Positions 1-12,895 of a stretch of DNA of 64,000 nt are shown piece by piece. Source of the stretch: Galerina marginata. Its lineage: Eukaryota; Basidiomycota; Agaricomycetes; Agaricales; Galerinaceae. A program made the translations under genes and the position numbers. The DNA lies in contig JAECYW010000002.1 in the NCBI GenBank assembly GCA_023014335.1, positions 1,612,001 through 1,676,000 on the forward strand. The letters are read 5' to 3'. Position 1 is the first letter of the stretch. Every line of letters begins with the position of its first letter. Below the pieces are notes generated by a model. It made no database searches. It worked only from the letters and a program-made list of their open reading frames with translations, and was not told the DNA's origin.

Positions 1-959
1 TCAACCGGCGGGATTGGGTATGCTCTGTGAGTGCTTTTGTTGTTGCCTTCCCATGGTACCACATCCGCTGACCTTTGGGTTGCAGTTGCGAGGAATTCGC
101 ACGTCATGGCTGCAAAGTCTATGCCACGTCGCGAAACATTGCGAAGATAGCGGACTTCGCTGACGGTAAAATTGAGAAACTTGCTCTTGACGTCAATAGC
201 GACGAGAGCATCGCGAAGGCTCTCCAGCACATCGTCGGAAAGGAGGGGACGGTCGACGTAGTCGTTAACAACGCTGGTGTCACTACCCCAGGTAGGTTCC
301 TGTTATAATAATGTCTATGGAAACTTATGAACGTCTTTAGGTCCCTTGGTCGAAGTACCCATTAACGATAGTCAAAGATGTATTTGAGACAAACGTATTC
401 GCCATCCTCCGTGTCTGCAAAGCTGTTGTCCCCATCATGGCCAAGAAACATTCCGGGACTATCGTCAACATTGGTTCGATTGTCGGAGAAATGTAGGTGA
501 CATTTTATCTTCAGTTTAAACGACCTTTACTCAGCTTATGCATTTTGCAGAGCTCCCCCGTGGTCAGGTGTTTATAGCGCCTCAAAGGCAGCTGTCAACA
601 CCGTGAGCGAGGTGCTGTCCATGGAGCTGAAGCCCTTGGGCATCTCGGTGCTTCACGTTGCCCCAGGCGCCATCAAGTCAAACATTGCCAACAACGGAAC
701 GAACCGCTTCGCCCTCGCGCACGATACCCTCTATGCTGCGTTCCTGCCTTACATCCACAAAAGGATAGCGTCCAGCCAGGGACCCGACAGCATGCCCACC
801 AAGGAGTTCGCGAGGAAGGTGGTCGGAAACGCGCTCCGCAAATCTCCGCCACGATACATGACACTGGGTGGAAAAGCGTCCTTCTTCAGCGTGCTCAAGT
901 GGCTCCCAAGGAGCTTCGTGCTGTTCCTCTTGTGGAGAAATTTCTCACCAAGAACGTAG
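1..959 (+). CDS. Short-chain dehydrogenase/reductase, AYR1-like (5' partial)
   Basis: This is an NAD(P)H-dependent SDR resembling fungal 1-acyl-dihydroxyacetone-phosphate reductases, which act in phospholipid and triacylglycerol synthesis on the ER or lipid droplets. The window opens inside the cofactor motif (TGGIGYAL at 4-26). Exons lie at 1-26, 86-291, 341-492 and 551-959, joined by GT-AG introns. An NNAG motif precedes the second intron, and the catalytic YSASK lies at 573-587. The C-terminal half is typical of the family, with LSMELKPLGISVLHVAPGA after the active site. One extra base near 370 (between the aspartate codon GAT and GTC AAA GAT) breaks the third exon. Without it the exon reads VKDVFETNVF, as expected. 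The start codon lies upstream of the window. The SDR call is firm; the AYR1 assignment is from general similarity. Confidence 0.85.
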
Positions 960-1838
960 GGCTCATTTAAGAATTGAGATCGACTACTGGTATGTACGGA
1001 TACTGCAGGCTTTACTTAATAGACTTTTGGTGCCAAGCCATAATGATGATTAACACCGTGGCTGTTGCCCAAATACGCCCACTGCGCAGCCAGTCCCGCA
1101 CATAGCCCGCATCACCTGCTCGGAATGGAGGAAACCAGGTGTGTTACTCTCTATTCGTGTGAAGTTCTGAGGGTTGTTCAGGTTATGTTTTAACCCAGAA
1201 ATGATTGAAGAAGCTGTTCCTTTTAATTCAGTTTACTTTCCGTCTTGGTAGGCAGGCTAGCCAAGACACTGGAGCCTTGGGCTTGTGTTAGGCCTGGACC
1301 TTGAAACTTAAGCAGGACTATACAGCGAGGGAAGACTCTATGGTCCATAGGTGATCCATACGAGGAAAGAGCAACTACTTATCGTCGACGCGCATAAACA
1401 GCAGACAGACATAACGGATATGGCGAGAGGTCATGGCGCTAATTTGCTAAATAACATTCTAAGCGATGATGAGCTCAATCCAGAAAGGGACATCACTTCA
1501 TTGCATATCATTCTCAGGGGCTACTACTGTACTATTAACTACCAGTGGCCTCCAATATCCCATAAACGACTCGGATCCGGAGGACCCGTTAGCATTGACA
1601 TCTGGAAGGATCCAAGCCAGATTTTTTGTTCTTGTCGTTCTTGTGCGTGCGGCATGCAAAGGCTTGGGGATGACGGCGCCTACTGGTTAATTGTTATCCG
1701 CGATTGTAGGTGCACCGCCACAATCAAAGTTGGTTGCATTCATGGTTGATTGACAACGAAGACAAACTTGGACAGCTCTCATCACGTACTTTACTCTGTG
1801 GTTCATATTCAAAGCTTGAACTCTGAGACTTTACCTCG
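960..1838. other. Intergenic region without a supported gene
   Basis: About 880 bases separate the reductase stop from the myosin light chain start. Open frames of 61-132 codons occur here, but none has a recognisable motif, a convincing start context or an exon partner. The region probably holds the reductase terminator and the light-chain promoter. No tRNA or repeat was seen. Confidence 0.5.
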
Positions 1839-2547
1839 ATGTCGCGTTATCCGGACTACCTTTCTCCGAATCCTACGCCGTCCAAGCTCAGCAAGGCGCA
1901 AAAGTCGCGGGCACGGCGAGAACCGTCCGGGGTGTTTTCCTTGTTCCAGGCGCCGCAAATCCAACAGTTCAAAGAGGCATTTCAGCTGATTGATCATGAC
2001 AAAGATGGTTGGGTGAATGAAAGCGATCTGAAAGAGATATTTACGAGCCTGGGTGAGTTTCCGATGACAAGGAGGTGTGCAAGACTGGGTTGATTGGTTT
2101 ACACAGGCATCTCCCCGTCGAAGCGCACGATGGAGGACCTGCTGAGTGCTCGACCAGGAGGCCACAATCGGACAGGATCTTACGAGGAGTCGACGACAGA
2201 CCGAGGCATCAACTTTACGATGTTTCTGACGATGATGAGCGAGCGACTGTTTGAATTCGACACGGAGGCGGAGCTGTTGGAGGCGTTTGGGTCGTTTGAC
2301 GAGAACGATTCGGGGATGGTACGGGTGGACGAGATGAAAAAGTGGCTGAGCGAGGTGGGAGAACGGATGGACGAACAAGAGGTGGGTGTGCACTGAATAA
2401 CTCGGATAAACGAGGCTGATAGCGGATTTGCAGATTGACCGGCTGCTGAAGGGCCCGTTCAGCGACCGACAGGGCAATTTCAATTACCGCGAATGGGTCA
2501 AGGTTCTGAGGGTCAAGGACGGAGAGGAAGGCGAGAACACTCTATGA
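1839..2547 (+). CDS. Myosin II regulatory light chain
   Basis: An EF-hand protein of about 200 residues that binds the neck of myosin II and works in the cytokinetic ring. Exons are 1839-2052, 2107-2381 and 2434-2547, and the phases match. The first EF-hand loop, DHDKDGWVNESD, keeps all calcium ligands. The motif INFTMFLTMMSERL and the C-terminal NFNYREWVKVL are hallmarks of regulatory rather than essential light chains. Ser30, in the context REPSGVFSLF, aligns with the serine that myosin light-chain kinase phosphorylates in animals (TSNVF), so phosphoregulation is likely. The second EF-hand loop (FDENDSGMVRVDE) is degenerate. The start is the first ATG in frame with a basic N-terminal arm typical of the family. 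Confidence 0.93.
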
Positions 2548-2712
2548 TACATGTACTTGGCGACAAGCCTTTCGGAGTCTCAATTTAAGAGTCAGATGCC
2601 AAGCCAGAGTGATCGGGGTCCCAAGGTATAGCCAAGGCTTTCTTGGCTTTGTCTTGGCCTCCATCGATCCAGTTTGCTTGGCACGAAATACGAGGTTTAA
2701 AACAACATCATC

Positions 2713-4949
2713 ATGTCTGCCTTTCCTCCCCACTACTACTTTCAAATGTCGCCCGCTCTCCCCCCGTCCCCCTCCGCCTCTCCCGCCGCATCCCCGCCAT
2801 CGCCCCCGCCACAGGACAATCTCTCCCACAGGTGTCTCTGGCAGGACTGCTCCGACGCCTTCGTCGACCCTGAGACCCTCTACAATCACCTCTGCAACGA
2901 CCATATCGGCAGGAAAAGCACCAACAATCTCTGTCTCACTTGCAGGTGGAAGGACTGTGGCACCACCTGTGCAAAGCGTGACCATATCACCAGTCACCTC
3001 AGAGGTTTTTGCCCTCTCTTTCTTTTTCCATGCCGCCTACTCACTCCCTCTCCAGTCCACACTCCTCTCAAACCCCACGTTTGCGAGGTTCGCTTATTCT
3101 CTTTTATCTATCCTTTTCAATTTAACCTTTGCATCAGATTTGCAAGAAATCTTTCAAGAGACCACAAGATTTGAAGAAGCACGAGAAGATACATACAGAG
3201 GAACATCATCAACAACATAAACACTCTAAAGCCATCACTGTCGTCGATCCCGCTTATGTCTCCCGTGTCCGTGGAGATTCCGCCCCAAGGGGCACAGATC
3301 CCAAGGCCACCACCAGCGCAAAGCCTTCTTCTGCGTCTGATATCAGGCCGACTCACCACAGAGCTCAATCTCATTCGTCGTCTGCCTCGGACGGTTCGTC
3401 TCTATTCCTTTTCGCATCTGCGCCACTGTCACTTAATTCGTACTAACAGCTGCCTCATTCCCTCTCTTACCCACGCCTTCTCCAGAATTAGGCCACCCGT
3501 CGGCTCATCCGCACTCTCACCATCATCACCAACCCTCACATGATATGTTTATGCAGTCTAATCCGCCTATTTCTTCATGGGACGTTTTGAGGTCCGATTC
3601 TGTTTCCACTGGCTCCAAGCGCTCTCACAGTGATTATAATGTTGACGATTTTTTCTCTGACATGAAAAAACGTCGTGTCAATCCTTCCTACGATCCTCGT
3701 TAGTTAATCCCCATCTAGCTATCATGTAGACCCTTCTAATATCTGCCCATCAGGTATGGCGGAGCGTCTGAACAATATCGCTTACCAGCAGGGTGGTGCT
3801 GTCCCAAACACTTCCAATTTTAATCCTCGTTCTGTCTCTCTTGACATTCGCACTCCCGAAGAGCTTGCCGCCGTCAACGAATTTCTTGTCACCCTCGGTC
3901 GTGATGTTTCTGGTGGCAATCGTCAACAGAACTCGTCTAATTTTGCCGCTGAAACCTACTTTGACCCTGCTAACCTGAGCCACCTTGGCCTCGCCGGCAT
4001 GCCAGGCATGCCAACCGCCAGTTCTAATTTTTCCGAAAACCTGTATGGAAACGCCCAACAGCCACAATATGCTGCTAATGGCGGAAACATGAACTATCAC
4101 TCGTCTCGTCCTCCCATTCAGCAGCAAAATCAATACAACATGTACTCGGGCATGAACGAACCTATGAGTTACACTCCGCCCAACGAGTATGGCCAAGTAA
4201 ACGGCCGTCGTCCATCCAATAAGTACGCCCCCAATGCTTTCCCAACTCAACATTACCATCATCCGACCCCTCCACTTGAGAGCAATTCTCCTCACTCGAC
4301 TGTTTCAACGCCCGTCACGACAACGCCTCCTCAGTTGCCCTTGTCAATGCCCGATACGTTCGACTATCTACGGCCCTCTCGCGGCGCCCCTGCTGTTGCG
4401 CATCTCGCTCCTCCAGAGTATATGACCAAGACCATGCGTCCCATGATCCCGCTAAAGTCCGTACCCACCGCAGCACATCTGCATGACAGGCCTCCACCGA
4501 CTGTTGAGCCCAAACTGCCTCTGTCATTGCACCGCCCGGCGACGTCGAGTATCTCATTGTCCAAGCCAGGGTCTTTGTATCCGCTGCTCACATCCGGCGA
4601 CGTTCAGTACAAGCTGCCTCCTCTCAACAAAATGTACAGGTCATCCTCGCCACCTTCTCCCTCTAGGGAGTCCAGGGCGTCTACGCCGAGTTCAACTCAT
4701 TCCTCCCCTCTCATTCAGGCGACTGTCCTCCCCGGCATTCGTTCGATCGCGCCTGGCGGACGCTCTCCCGACTCTGACGACCTGAGCCACAATATCGCCC
4801 GGATCGAGCTTGACCGCACCAAGGACATACCTGTAGACCAACGCAAGCGCCACGCGGAGCTCATATTAGACCTCCTCGTCAGCATCAACGATGAGTACAA
4901 GTCTCGCCTCAGTCGTGGGTCCCGAGACGTCGAAATGACCTCTACCTGA
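2713..4949 (+). CDS. pH-response transcription factor PacC/Rim101
   Basis: A zinc-finger regulator activated by proteolysis at alkaline pH; it controls pH-responsive, cell-wall and secreted-enzyme genes. Five exons (2713-3004, 3056-3087, 3138-3393, 3450-3698, 3754-4949) give about 674 residues with no frame problem. Three C2H2 fingers occupy roughly residues 35-140: [10 protein letters not shown]...[27 protein letters not shown], and [23 protein letters not shown]. The motif [18 protein letters not shown] between the first two fingers is diagnostic of PacC. Finger 3 is split by two introns around a 32-nt exon. A basic segment ([12 protein letters not shown]) is a candidate nuclear signal. Late in the protein, YPLL (4578-4589) fits the YPxL/I motif that binds PalA/Rim20. 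The rest is Ser/Pro/Gln-rich and disordered. Confidence 0.95.
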
Positions 4950-5222
4950 GTTATATTTTTCTTGACGTCTCTGATTTTTTTCGCTATCATCATTCGTACA
5001 CTTTCATCCACTTTGGCGTTGTTCATATATGTACTGACTCGATGTATGTACCTCGAGTACTCATTTTTTTATCCGTTGCTCGAAAATCTTGCCCTCCTAT
5101 ATACTATTAATTACCACCACAGCGTGAATCAAAACTTAATACAATCATTATCACATAATGTTACGTCGACAGCCGTGAATAGAATATTAGATAACAAAAT
5201 TAGCAGGTAAAGAAGTAATCTA

Positions 5223-8200
5223 TCATGTCCGTTTCAGCGTCAGTTTTATTTTAGGGCCCGAAGCAGACGGAGTCGCTGGAATGATGTCATCGTCCATCGC
5301 TGACATGGGAGGGCTTGTCGCCAGCGGCGACGGAACGGCTGCAGGATGACCGAAGACGGCAGCAGAAGGCCCCCGGTTGAATCCCAAGTTCGGCAGGTTC
5401 GCGGGTGGTGGGGGACTGGAAGCAGACCCAGACGCTGCCGGAGCTGCGCCGCTGTTGAATTCTGCCCAGCGAGGGCATTTTCGATTCGTTTCTGGAAATG
5501 GGTGTGAGATGTCAGCGTCCTAATATAATTGATATGTGAAAGTGCCGTACTCATATGCCCCATCTGACCACAATGCCCACATCGTCTCTGTCGAAAGTGC
5601 GAATCCCTTAGCACCAATCCATGCATAAAGGATATAAATTAGTGCCTACCGTGGTATCCGGCTTGACAGGCCGATTGAGTTGCATGGGAGTGCCTCCCTC
5701 CTTTACGATCTTCGCATTCTTTCTATGTAAACGCCGTTCTTGGTTCTTTTTCATACGCGCAATCTCCTCCTCGAGCCTGTCAGAAGATCGAGTAAACATT
5801 GATGGAACCATATTTGGTATCGGCCAGGGCAATACCTTTTCTTGGCTCGTTTATCTTTGTCAGCGTCCCCAGTGGGAGCCAGAGAATCGGCGAGGGTGGA
5901 TTCTTCTTCGATGGCCTGGCGACTTCGCACGTACGCTTTGATAACGGCGGGATCCCTGATTATTTCTGTGTTCCAAACACCGTCAATCTAAACAAATGCA
6001 GGATCCGGTTGAACGCCAATATTAGCGAAGATAATGCAGGCACCTACAAGGCGTTTGATCCGTAGGATGCTCTTGCTTCCAGTCTCCGTCGAGCCCGGAC
6101 ACTCCCCTCTCGTTCGCGCTCCATCGACGAGCCTCTACTGTATGATGGGGAAGGACGGGAGGACGGACCCGCAGATGCCGACGGCTGCGACGGAAGCTGC
6201 TTCTTCGGCTCTTTCTTATCTTCTTCTTCTGTCAATTGCGGCTCATCTTTGCGACTGAGGGAATCAAACTGCGCTTTCCAAATGCGTTCAATTTCCGACT
6301 TGTAGATGAGCTGCTGCTCGGCAACATTATACCGGTGAGCAGATTTGGGCCTGCTTTCCGCTTCCGCTGAAATAAAAAAAGATCATGAGCAAATGAAAAA
6401 TCTGGGCGTGGAAGAATGTGTACGTACCCATTTTTTGGTCGTAGTCCTCGCCGGCCTTCACAAAAATATCTTTCATAGATATCCTTATGAAGCTGAAAGC
6501 TTCACCACGCCCAGACGGATCCCCTTCACCATGTAGTCGAAGCATTGCCTTGGCTTGGGTGGCAAACAGGAAATTTTTCGTCGTTATCCACGGAGCAAGC
6601 TGTTGTTCCACGGATAAATTTGACTCGTCCCCCTCAGCCACATCTGCGGCTTGGCTGTATCCTGCATCCTGCAAATGTCGTTGTCCGACTTGCATACTCT
6701 CTGTGAGTACAACCTGTTCCGGCCCTACCATCTTCAACATTTCTGCAGTCGGTGGGGACATTCCAATTCGGCTTAAGTCGCCAAAAGCCTTGGTGCGGCC
6801 CCCGACGATGATATTCCATGAATTCCTGTCCATAATGTCAGGTATGGGAATGCTCATGGGAACAAACGAACACAAACCTTTAGCCTTTGCCGCATTTGAA
6901 GTTCATTCTGATCCGGAAAATACTTCATTAACCTCGATATTTTGAGACGTTCTCCTTGGCTTTTCTTGAGCAATTTGAATGCAATTATTTGCAAGCGATA
7001 CTTTATGGTATTCGTAATCTTCCGTGAATGAGGGCCAGGAACCTCGGTTACAGGATATGTTTGGCCGATAACAAAGAGGTTCTTTATTTCGCGAAGGTAG
7101 TATTTGGTCTCTCCTTTGATGGTACTCCTGCAATAGAAATTTAACAAGCGGAACACGCGGTCATGGCAGTAGCTTCACCTCACTACCAAGAAATCTGTCG
7201 AATATGGCTTATGTCGAAAGAGAGGCGCTCTCATCAGATTGTTGTACAGCGCTGGGATAGTCTGACCAGGATAGACATAACCGAACTTCATAAATGGAGA
7301 TTCGTCCTGAGGTTCCAAGACGAAAGGAAACCCAAGGTCACCCTGCTGTCCATCAATAAGTATATTCACAAATAGCTCGAGAAGGGACAGGCCTTAGGAA
7401 CATGTTCATCTTTTTCGTCCTTCTTGCGATAGTAGTTGACAAGGACGCTTCCCATACCAAAATTCGGTATAATGGGAGGGTGCTCCTCCTATTGTGTTTT
7501 GTTTGACATGCCGCAGCAACTTATAAAATAGACACTTACAGAATATTCCCAAAGAACGAAATTTGAGGTATCTCGGAGACTAAGGTCACTTGTCTTTCGC
7601 AGACTTTCGCCAACATTGCCCCCTTTGCCGAGTTTTCGGCCAGCTTTGTCCTTTTTCTTCTTTGCCGTTCGCACTTTGGAGAATCGTAGTTCGATATTTG
7701 AGGGGAACTGGAGGGCTGGACGGTGAAACGAGCGGGCTTCTTGTTTTGATAACCTAGTTTTGAACTGATATAACGGTCAGAAACGTGGCTTTCTGGAAAG
7801 CTTTCTACTTACGAATGGCAGTTGCAGTTTTTGTGCCGGGTAAGCATGCTCGACAACGAGTTGGCCAAATGTCTGGCGTACGCGATGCTTCCCGCCATCC
7901 TTCGCGACCTCATAGAAGTGATCGTTTGAGAGATTGAACTTGTCTTTAATTTGACCACCGTCTGTTCGTAAGTCGTTTTCTGGGTCGGACAGTCTCAACT
8001 TTAGCACATATTTAAGTCAAGATGAAAGTCAAGGAAAGGTGATGTGATAAATACCGGGTCGTTCTTCTGGAATCACGTCATCTTCATGATTGAACTCCAA
8101 CTGAGTGAAGTCACGGAAAGGAGCTTTTGGACTCCAGATAATGCTTTGAGTCCATGAACCCGACTCAAGGGCTTTGTTGATAGGTGTGGTAAGATCATTT

Positions 8201-9057
8201 TCCTGTGCAGTCGACAGTGGTTGCAAATGGTCACTCTGCTGTGGTTCATAAACTATTTGATCCTCCCAGTTTGATAGTAGAACAAGGTCAAAAGTGCGAT
8301 CGTCTAAAGGCATATTCACTGGGATATTAGTTTGTTCGCGTTCCTTCGAGAATTAACTTCTCTATATTCAACGGGCAGAAAATGGCGCACATACCTCAAG
8401 AGCCTTCCTCAGGTCTGCCTCGACGTTTCCGGACTGATACTACTTCTTCGACTCGTTTACTCTCTACTTGTCTCTTCGCATCCCCGACGACTGCGTCCAA
8501 GAAGCCTTTCGGATTCTCCTTTTTCCGTGGGTACACCGTCTCCACTGTTTAAAGACAATGCTCGACCGAGTCACAGAAGGAGGATAGTGAAACTTACCTT
8601 GGTATGGACGTTTGGACAGACGCGATTTGCGTACTGCATACCCCTTGAACAGTTCGCTGAAGTCCAGAGTTTTGTCCTTCTCAAAGGCGGGGAATCTCTC
8701 GTATACACTCTTGGGGCGCTCTACCAGACGTTTGACAATGCGGGTGCGTTTCTCCTTAGGTCGTACACCATTCGGGGAATGAGCTTCCTGTTTGACAGAC
8801 GCCCCGTCGGATTCCTCTTCTTCGCGCATCTCTCTATCAATCTCATCCTCCCAATCTTCACCTTGTTCAGGTCCTACAACGTCGTCTTCGTCCCATTTCT
8901 CGCTATATATTTGGTTTCGGTTGAGAGCAGGTATCCCAGAGATACCCAGTCTATTCGAAAGCTCGTCACCAACTGGCAGAGCCATGTCGCCAAGAACATG
9001 GCTGATAGAGAAACCAGTCAATGCCGAGATAGCGTCATTCTCATCCTGAGCAGACAT
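5223..9057 (-). CDS. TFIID subunit TAF1
   Basis: The largest TFIID scaffold, which contacts TBP and TAF7 and reads core promoters. The start at 9057 gives MSAQDENDAISALTG; two upstream in-frame ATGs are less likely. Recognisable blocks in order are an acidic N-terminal region, NMPLDDRTFDLVLLSNW, the KFNLSNDHFYE signature near 7900, the central DUF3591 domain (FGYVYPGQTIPALYNNL, then the winged-helix segment with MKYFPDQNELQMRQRLK and GPEQV), the ILRIKRL segment, and a C-terminal zinc knuckle CGHCGQMGHM...C near 5470-5575 followed by KIKLTLKR. At least ten introns are present. No bromodomains are seen, as in yeast. A net +1 frame change lies near 6760, and the linker at 6100-6240 has an unresolved frame change, so the model there is approximate. 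Confidence 0.92.
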
Positions 9058-9227
9058 TGCAAGGGACAGTAGTGATACAAGAGTATCAATACCAGTAGCA
9101 AGCAGTTGGGGCATTATACGGAAGCCGCAGCATAACAAGCGTAAATAACGCGTATCACTGCCGCCGCGTTCCCTTCTCCAGTGCCTCCGTTTAACTTGGC
9201 TCTTCGAACTCTGGCATCCTGGGCATC

Positions 9228-10520
9228 ATGGATCCGACTGTGGAAAAAGAGCTGGAGGTGCGGGATACGCGATTGTTATACAAAAGAATAACTAGGCCTT
9301 ATTTCTGTCCTGTTGTGCGTTGAGGATTTTCATCGGCAAGCCCTTACGACTGGCTCGGACGTGCTACATCGAGTCCTACCTAAAAAAGCGAGGACACAGC
9401 TCGTTCTCTAGACTGCCTTATCTGACCTTTCCTCAGATAATGTGAACACTTAACGCTTCTTGTTCTACCGTCGTCGGAACCAGCGTTGAAATACCTCTAG
9501 CGAACTTCACCGAATCATTCAGGATATCTCGAGACTGGACCCTCATTTCATCGACAGTACACCAACTTATTACACTCCATACGGCGATAACTCGGCGTCT
9601 GAGCCACCGTATAAGAAACGAAAATACCCTGAGGATAGTCCTACTCTGACTGTGCTGGAGGCCGCCGTTCAGGCAATAGTCACGGAGGGCACGCGACGCC
9701 TGCTCGATCATTCTATCTATTCTGCGCCTGGCCTGTTGAAAAAGCTTACACTTGATACCGTCATTAAGAGGGAATCAGACGCGATGATCCAATTAATGGT
9801 TAGTTGCTTAACGAATACATTGTAATCTGACTAGAAGTCACGTCTTAGGATCAGTTGAAGCTTTGGGTTATTGTATCCTCTTCAATGTAAGTTGATCAGA
9901 ATTCCAAATCTACTCTCCACAATCTCAAAGACTCAACAGGACTGATGAGTATATCGCATTTAATGACTTCGATTGTTGAGATGCTTAAATACGATACCTT
10001 CATTGCAGGATTGCAGGTGAGATCTACCTTGTTCGTTTCAAGTGTTTGCTTATTTGATCAAATTAGGCCGCACCCTACCAAGAAGGTTTGAAGTACTTCG
10101 TCTTCTAGGTTTTTGAATTTAACCGACCTCCAGACATGCTCTCGGAATTCCATCGCGCTCAAACATCTGCTCTTCTTATACGGGAGTTCTCTCGAGAAAA
10201 TTCTCTTTCACGGGCAAAGATATGCTCCAAGTTAATCAAGTATCCAGACCTGGAAGATTATGTGGTATTCATTTTTCTTCGATCGTAACTGAAATCCCAT
10301 TGACCAAAACACATTCAAAGTCTGCTCTGAAAGAACATGATGATCAACAAATTTCTCTTGCACACCAATACCTGCGTGACATCAGGATATGTACGTTGCT
10401 TTGAACGATATGATAAGGAAGAGCCCTGTGATGGATGTTATCTCGTTTTCATACACAAATGTACGATCTGGCTGGGCTTTCTCGCAGGACTTGCGCAGCA
10501 AAATGCCTCCATTCGAATAG
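9228..10520 (+). CDS. Unrecognised multi-exon protein
   Basis: I do not recognise this family. Coding-like stretches are chained by good splice signals: MDPTVEKELE then DTRLLYKRITRPYF near 9228-9314; a helical block with LHRIIQDISRLDPHF and a basic PPYKKRKYPED patch at about 9515-9800; then KLWVIVSSS, EMLKYDTFIAG, and a charged helical end with SRAKICSKLIKYPDLEDYV and HQYLRDIRI. The chosen stop follows DLRSKMPPFE at 10518-10520, but the last junction is uncertain, as are the second exon and the piece near 10080-10140. The gene is divergent from TAF1 (171 bp between start codons) and ends 33 bp from the RRB1 stop. The basic patch hints at a nuclear protein, which is inference only. Exon boundaries are provisional. 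Confidence 0.5.
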
Positions 10521-10553
10521 ATGCAGAGTTAAAATATATTGTGATATGAAATA

Positions 10554-12239
10554 TCATACCGAAATAGTTTTGAAGATGTTGAAACCATCCAACGCCGTGC
10601 TAATTACCGAGCCTGGTATCTGAGGATGCCAATGAACCTCTTTAACATCCTTCTGTCCTTGGTGTACGAAGAGTAATTGTGGAGGGACATCCTGTTCTCC
10701 GCTGAAGGACTCGCCCATACCCGCTTGATCGTCATCTTGCTCAACTGCAAGATCCCACAAGGTGACCTGATCATCTTGCCCTCCTGCAGCGAAAATAGAA
10801 TCTTCTGTTGGATGCCATTCGATGGAGGTGATTGGTGCTTTGTGCCATGTAAATGATGCCACAGGTGTTGGGTCTGCCGCACCCGAACTAGGGAGCTTTA
10901 AGTAGACACTTCAGCGTCAAAGAAAACAAGGCATACCCGATTTTTTGGACATTTCGGAGGTCCCAAGTCTTGATTGCCCCTTCGTCACCGCCGCTGACGA
11001 GCAGATAAGTCGTTAGTTTATTCCAACTGATGACATTGACATCGCTTTCGTGAGCCGTTACAATACCAGCCACACTTTTCCGTCCTTTGGTCCTTACGTC
11101 CCATATTTGTATACTTTGATCCGCAGAGCAGGAAGCAAAGACTGTCGGCTCGGATGGGCTCCATTGTATGTCTTCAATGCTGGATGTATGAGAAGTAAAA
11201 GGTTGAGACAACGCGTTAAAACCTGACGGTGTGGAAGTAGTCAAGTAAATTTTGGAGTGGATGTCGCCGGTCAGTAAGCGAAGGGATGAAGGGCCAGATG
11301 CAGCCCAATCCATTGCAAAGCCTTCTGCTCGTCCATGAGAATTGATGGTAAATGCTGGAGTCCGAGTTCGAGTTTTATCAAGAGCATAACCGGGAACATC
11401 TAGCGATTCTATTAGCGGACGAACGTCCCAGATGTGCACCTTTCCTGTCTCAGCCCAGGTCGCGACGTGATAAGGTTGCGAGGTCGTAGGATAGGAAGAC
11501 ACTGGCTGAGCTCGGACTCTGTTCACACCGCCGACATGGGGTATGGACCTATGTTCAAGGACAGCATCCTCATCCAGATCGTCGTCATCTTCATCGTCTT
11601 CGTTTTCGGAATCAGAATCATCTAGAGTAATTTTGATCAACCCAATTTGTTGAATTTAAAATATTGAACTTACTTACTACCGTCCTGCTGGGTGCGATGA
11701 AGGGAGCTCATTCTGTACACCACAACTTCGTTCTTATTTGCAGCATCAGCCTGGGTGCCGGCCACAATATACGCAGTTGTAGGGAATCTCTGTCGTTCGT
11801 CGCCGAGATTATCGCGTAAAATGTCGAATGACAAGCAAGGCCAATTGACGCCCATTGAATGGCGCATGATATACACAGAGTCATCGGGTTCAAGTATTTC
11901 GTCTTTTCCTAGTGTGTGTCTTCCCGGTATGAAAACGTGCGGGGCTGAGGGAAGCTCATCTGATTCCTCAATGGCAGGAAGGACGTCATCCACATCCATA
12001 GCTAAAAGCACATGATTTAATAAATCAAGAAAAATGGCGAATATGAGGTTGTTCAAACCATCTTCATTATCTCCATCGTTGGTTTCCGCTGCCTCTTCAT
12101 CGCTCTCTATTTCATCCTCCCAAGCATCTTCAAACTCACCCATTTCATCTATGACGGGAATCTCGCGTTTACTGCCACTTGAAACGACTTTTGAAAAAGG
12201 CTGGCCATCTTGTATGTTGTCTCCAGCACGTTTTGACAT
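10554..12239 (-). CDS. Glutamate-rich WD40 ribosome assembly chaperone RRB1/GRWD1
   Basis: A dedicated chaperone of ribosomal protein uL3 (Rpl3) in 60S assembly, found in the nucleus. Four exons (12239-12059, 12001-11681, 11621-10937, 10887-10554) give about 506 residues in a continuous frame. The N-terminus is acidic, followed by the family motif [20 protein letters not shown] (about residues 90-110) and a second acidic run of Asp/Glu near 11590. WD repeats follow, with [51 protein letters not shown] and [18 protein letters not shown]. The C-terminal [17 protein letters not shown] is conserved in RRB1. Length and domain order match yeast and human orthologues. Confidence 0.95.
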
Positions 12240-12895
12240 TACTGAGATGTAAAATCGAAAGGCAAGAAAGTGATCGCCAATTGCAAAAATGAAAATCGCG
12301 AAGGTCAGGTGATTAGATGGTCGGCTGGTTCGGCCCGGTCATTGCGTCACATCGCACATAAATGCCGCTGCAAACTTGATACCCAACATCCACGTCGCAG
12401 AATATACCACGGCGAATAGTGTTTAATCCAACACCTTCCGTGACAATAAGAAATCGAAAGTCGCATGAGATTCCAGTTCAAGAATCGGATTGAAGAGATA
12501 AAGTCATAAATTATCCACTGTCTTCCTGGATGCAAATGGCAAAAACATTCGGTCTTTTAGTCATTGTCACGGTGGCAGGTGGCATCGGATGTATGCAAAC
12601 CTGCTGCGCAAAGTACTTCGCTTAGGGTTCTAAGATCCCAAACGAACAGACCTCCTACCCATCCTGACTCACATTCTGCTCGCATTCATATGAGTGTGTG
12701 ATTTTGATTACAACAGACCCTTTAAGTACTGCCCCATAAGGCAACAGGGCTAGAGCAAAAGCTGGTTCCAAGGGCATCCTTCAACTTGTCTCCAGCGTTT
12801 CTATCCCCAGCCTCCACTTTTGAGCCTCTGGACCCCACTACGCCTGTCCCTGTGTACTTTCTCATCTTCAAATTTGCAAAGTATTGGCTAATTCA
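12240..12895. other. Divergent intergenic region
   Basis: About 650 bases lie between the start of RRB1 (minus) and the next plus-strand gene. No supported coding exon, RNA gene or repeat was seen. It presumably carries both promoters. Confidence 0.5.

Noticed and set aside
1809..2483. 224-codon minus-strand open frame
   Set aside because: It is antisense to the well-supported myosin light chain gene and has no motif.
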